From: Paenibacillus sp. IHBB 10380
GTDB taxonomy: Bacteria; Bacillota; Bacilli; Paenibacillales; Paenibacillaceae
Direction of reading: 5' to 3'
Assembly: GCF_000949425.1 (NCBI RefSeq)
Contig: NZ_CP010976.1
Coordinates: 3,596,001 to 3,660,000 of the forward strand
DNA length: 64,000 bases
Under the pieces are notes generated by a model, which saw only the letters and a list, made by a program, of their open reading frames with translations, ran no database searches and had not been told where the DNA came from. The stretch's first letter is position 1; each line of letters starts with the position of its first letter. The translations under genes and the position numbers were made by a program. Shown here in pieces: positions 61,804 through 64,000 of this stretch.

Positions 61804-64000
61804 TTAACTTCCTGCGCTACCAGTACCATCAGTTGACGTTGTTGGTAATGCTTCGTAAGTAAGTGAATAGGATTGGCTGCCTAGCAACATTCTTTGACCT
61901 TGGAACTCATCGTACAGATTCATGCGAATGCCGCCCCCTCTTAATTTTTTGTATAGGTTACTATTAAGCGTAATTGCGTACGATTTATTATTACCGATGA
62001 ACAAATCAGTCCCGAGTGTCAACGTCTTCTCCATCGATTGTCCATTCGGATCTATGATTTCCAAGACTAGCTTGTGCTCGTAAGCCCCTGCTTCGTAAGC
62101 TTCATTTTTGGATAAGTTGTACGTTACGACTGTATCCAATGTATCCTCACCTTCCCTAACGGTACCCACTACATTGGTAAGCGAAAGACTGTAAGGGAAC
62201 AACTCCACACTCCTTAGATTAGACTGCGGCGTTACTCCGGCAGTGTTCAGTGATAATCTAACTGTATTGATATATCCCGTTGATTTACCACCTATAGCTG
62301 TCAGCTTACCGTCAGCTACACCTTCGCCAATATGAAGCGCTAGCTGTGAAGTATTCACATTCAGCGGAAGCTTACTCCAGACAGTAACCACATTTTTACC
62401 GTTTGGGCTTGTTGCCTTGGACGATTGACCAACTTCGGCCTCATAATATTCATTCTCAGGTGTTCTGTAGTAAGCAACAAGCTGAGCCTGTTCCGATTTA
62501 CGTGGTTCTTCGCTATTCATTTCTAGCTCTGTATACATTATATTTGAGCTGCTTCCATTATAGACGGTTGACCGACGTTCGCGGATTTCTGCTTTTTTAC
62601 CTGTAAAATCAATAGGGAAGGAGCCACCTGCAACCACGGTATTCATCACATTATTTAGTAGAGAGGTGTTCAAAGTGAGAAAGTTCGTAACGTCATCACC
62701 TGAGGTTTCCTGCAGCACAATCCTTAATTGCTTGATACTCGTGGAATAAGGAACCTTGGTTATCACATATATCTCTGCCGTTTCTTGAGGCGCGAGAGAC
62801 GTTTGAGCATTTTTTGCCACGATCTGGGTCGTGCTGCTGAGATCGCTAAGTCCTGCTTTGACCAGAGCTTTGAGCGCAGGCAGTTTTACTGTCGTGGATT
62901 TGGTGTTGCGAATGCTGATTTTGGCTACGATTTGATCTTCATCTGCCCATGGCAGCCGTTGAATGGAGTCAATCTTTACCCCAAACGTTCCATGTCGGTT
63001 CTCCAACATGTTCTCTAATCCCAAACCGCTATTACTTTCCTGAGAATAAGGGATTTGATAATACGCCGTCGGAAAAATAATCTTGTCGGCAACCGCGTGT
63101 TCAGTTAATTGCAACTGCAACATATTTTGATTTAGATTTAATGGCACATCCGCGCTGAGATCAATGATCTTCTCATCAAGCGGCTTTAAGGTTAGATTCG
63201 CAAGCGCCTTAGAATCCACTGGAATGCTGTATCCTTCAGTGGCTTTAATTGAAAACTCATAAGTTGATAGAGTTACAGTTTTTTTACCGAGATTTTTAAT
63301 ACGGAATTGAAGGCTCCATTCCGCGGAGTCGTTCTCCGAATATACGGAAGCGCTCTTCAGCTGTGTTTCTACTGTATTATTGTCTATGGAAATTTTCTCA
63401 ACAGCGTAATTGGCCACGGCTTTAGAAGTTGTTGCTGCAGGAAGTTTGAAGGATTTAACCGGAAGATTAATTTTCAAAGATGAGTCTTCCTGCGTGAATT
63501 GTAGCGTCATATTAACAGTTTTTATATTGGAAGAAACCTCTGCCAAATAGTAGATCGTTTTCTTCTCCTGAGGCTGTACCTTGTAACTACTACTGGCATC
63601 ATCTAGCTTGAGCTCGAATACCGAGCCACCGGCTGATTTCAGGTATGCTTTATAGCCGGGATCACTAAGCACCGTTGCACCCGAATTAGAGAGACTGACG
63701 CCTACCTTCATGTATACTTTTCCATTAAGTTTAATCATTTGCAGACTTTCCGCTTTGGTCGTTACAGACAGATTATTCATCGCGATCTTCTTGCTCTGGT
63801 CTTTAGCCACGGCTAAGTCAGAAGTTGCTGCAGGAAGTCTGAAGGATTTAACCGGAAGAATAATGTTCAAAGTTGAGTCTTCCTGCGTGAATTGCAGTGT
63901 CATATTAACAGTTTTTATATTGGAAGAAACTTCTGCCAAATAGTAGATCGTTTTCTTCTCCTGAGGCTGCACTTTGTAACTATTGCTGGCATCATCTAGC
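61804..64000 (-). CDS. Large secreted beta-rich protein, copy 2 (5' end outside window)
   Basis: At least 731 codons; the gene continues past the right edge with no start or signal peptide in view. The C-terminal about 410 codons are nearly identical to the 45984 gene, keeping a constant offset of 15820 bp with no indels for at least 1.2 kb; upstream the two diverge more. Unlike copy 1, it carries an extra tandem unit of 131 residues (VQPQEKKTIYYLAEVSSNIK, VNMTLQFTQEDS, LPVKSF). No catalytic motif. It lies upstream of the two-component operon. Confidence 0.82.
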   Translation of the reverse strand, partial: LDDASNSYKVQPQEKKTIYYLAEVSSNIKTVNMTLQFTQEDSTLNIILPVKSFRLPAATSDLAVAKDQSKKIAMNNLSVTTKAESLQMIKLNGKVYMKVGVSLSNSGATVLSDPGYKAYLKSAGGSVFELKLDDASSSYKVQPQEKKTIYYLAEVSSNIKTVNMTLQFTQEDSSLKINLPVKSFKLPAATTSKAVANYAVEKISIDNNTVETQLKSASVYSENDSAEWSLQFRIKNLGKKTVTLSTYEFSIKATEGYSIPVDSKALANLTLKPLDEKIIDLSADVPLNLNQNMLQLQLTEHAVADKIIFPTAYYQIPYSQESNSGLGLENMLENRHGTFGVKIDSIQRLPWADEDQIVAKISIRNTKSTTVKLPALKALVKAGLSDLSSTTQIVAKNAQTSLAPQETAEIYVITKVPYSTSIKQLRIVLQETSGDDVTNFLTLNTSLLNNVMNTVVAGGSFPIDFTGKKAEIRERRSTVYNGSSSNIMYTELEMNSEEPRKSEQAQLVAYYRTPENEYYEAEVGQSSKATSPNGKNVVTVWSKLPLNVNTSQLALHIGEGVADGKLTAIGGKSTGYINTVRLSLNTAGVTPQSNLRSVELFPYSLSLTNVVGTVREGEDTLDTVVTYNLSKNEAYEAGAYEHKLVLEIIDPNGQSMEKTLTLGTDLFIGNNKSYAITLNSNLYKKLRGGGIRMNLYDEFQGQRMLLGSQSYSLTYEALPTTSTDGTGSAGS
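63481..64000. repeat. 393-bp tandem repeat inside secreted-protein copy 2
   Basis: TGCCAAATAGTAGATCG occurs at 63541 and 63934, and TGAGTCTTCCTGCGTGAATT at 63481 and 63874: a constant period of 393 bp, or 131 codons. The second unit is cut by the window edge. Confidence 0.85.

Overview
The window looks like chromosomal DNA of a Paenibacillus-type Firmicute. Reasons seen in the sequence: strong AGGAGG-type ribosome sites with ATG, GTG and TTG starts; intrinsic terminators with T-tracts; copper-amine-oxidase-type stalk domains on secreted proteins; CUT1 sugar ABC genes without their own ATPase; a 7TMR-type hybrid sensor kinase; and many lipoproteins and cell-wall enzymes. The genus is an inference. 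There are no rRNA or tRNA genes and no CRISPR array.

Layout. 0-8.2 kb (minus strand): a cobamide uptake and salvage cluster of cobD, cbiZ, cbiB, a cobC-like phosphatase, a cobalamin riboswitch with its terminator, btuF and btuC. A secreted alkaline phosphatase lies between btuC and the btuD-like ATPase that runs off the left edge. 8.3-9.7 kb: lipoate ligase and a small DUF3886 protein. 9.8-13.1 kb (minus): a lipid or envelope operon of methyltransferase, PAP2 phosphatase, a deleted DedA gene, response regulator and kinase. 13.3-19.6 kb: esterase, Dph6-like ATPase, chemoreceptor, DUF4291 and a stalk protein. 20.0-22.7 kb (minus): an NAD/ADP-ribose operon of TIGR02452 PARG-like, NADAR and Nudix/NrtR-like genes, headed by the wreck of a NadR-like gene. 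23-28 kb: small accessory genes, including DUF1349, an AlkD-like protein, a SUKH-HEAT protein and a YafY/flavoprotein pair, plus RhuM, transposase and probable group II intron scars. 28.8-36.2 kb: a 1048-aa hybrid kinase, an isolated AT-rich P-loop ATPase with an S1-like tail, and an amidohydrolase lipoprotein broken by an amber codon. 36.4-41 kb: GH19 chitinase, SRPBCC protein, a guanine riboswitch driving a NupC transporter, and a DUF985 cupin. 41.3-45.8 kb: an orphan immunity cluster (SUKH, Imm51-like) and a LysR/CofE-like divergent pair.

46-64 kb (all minus): an envelope cluster bounded by two near-identical large secreted-protein genes about 15.8 kb apart. Between them lie an HlyD-type adaptor, two CUT1 permeases, two solute-binding lipoproteins, a polysaccharide deacetylase, a two-component system with a lipoprotein, and three copies of a cassette. 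The cassette carries a cell-wall amidase, a decayed VanY-like carboxypeptidase and a terminator. Copy 1 has a frameshifted amidase, copy 2 is intact and copy 3 is collapsed.

How the genes work together. The first cluster imports and remodels cobamides under B12 control. The 20-22 kb operon probably senses and clears ADP-ribose species. The 46-64 kb block probably links an envelope signal (kinase and lipoprotein) to secreted adaptors, transport and peptidoglycan enzymes, and it is expanding and decaying by duplication. The best candidates for something undescribed are this block with its amidase cassette, the NAD/ADP-ribose operon, and the lone P-loop/S1 ATPase.
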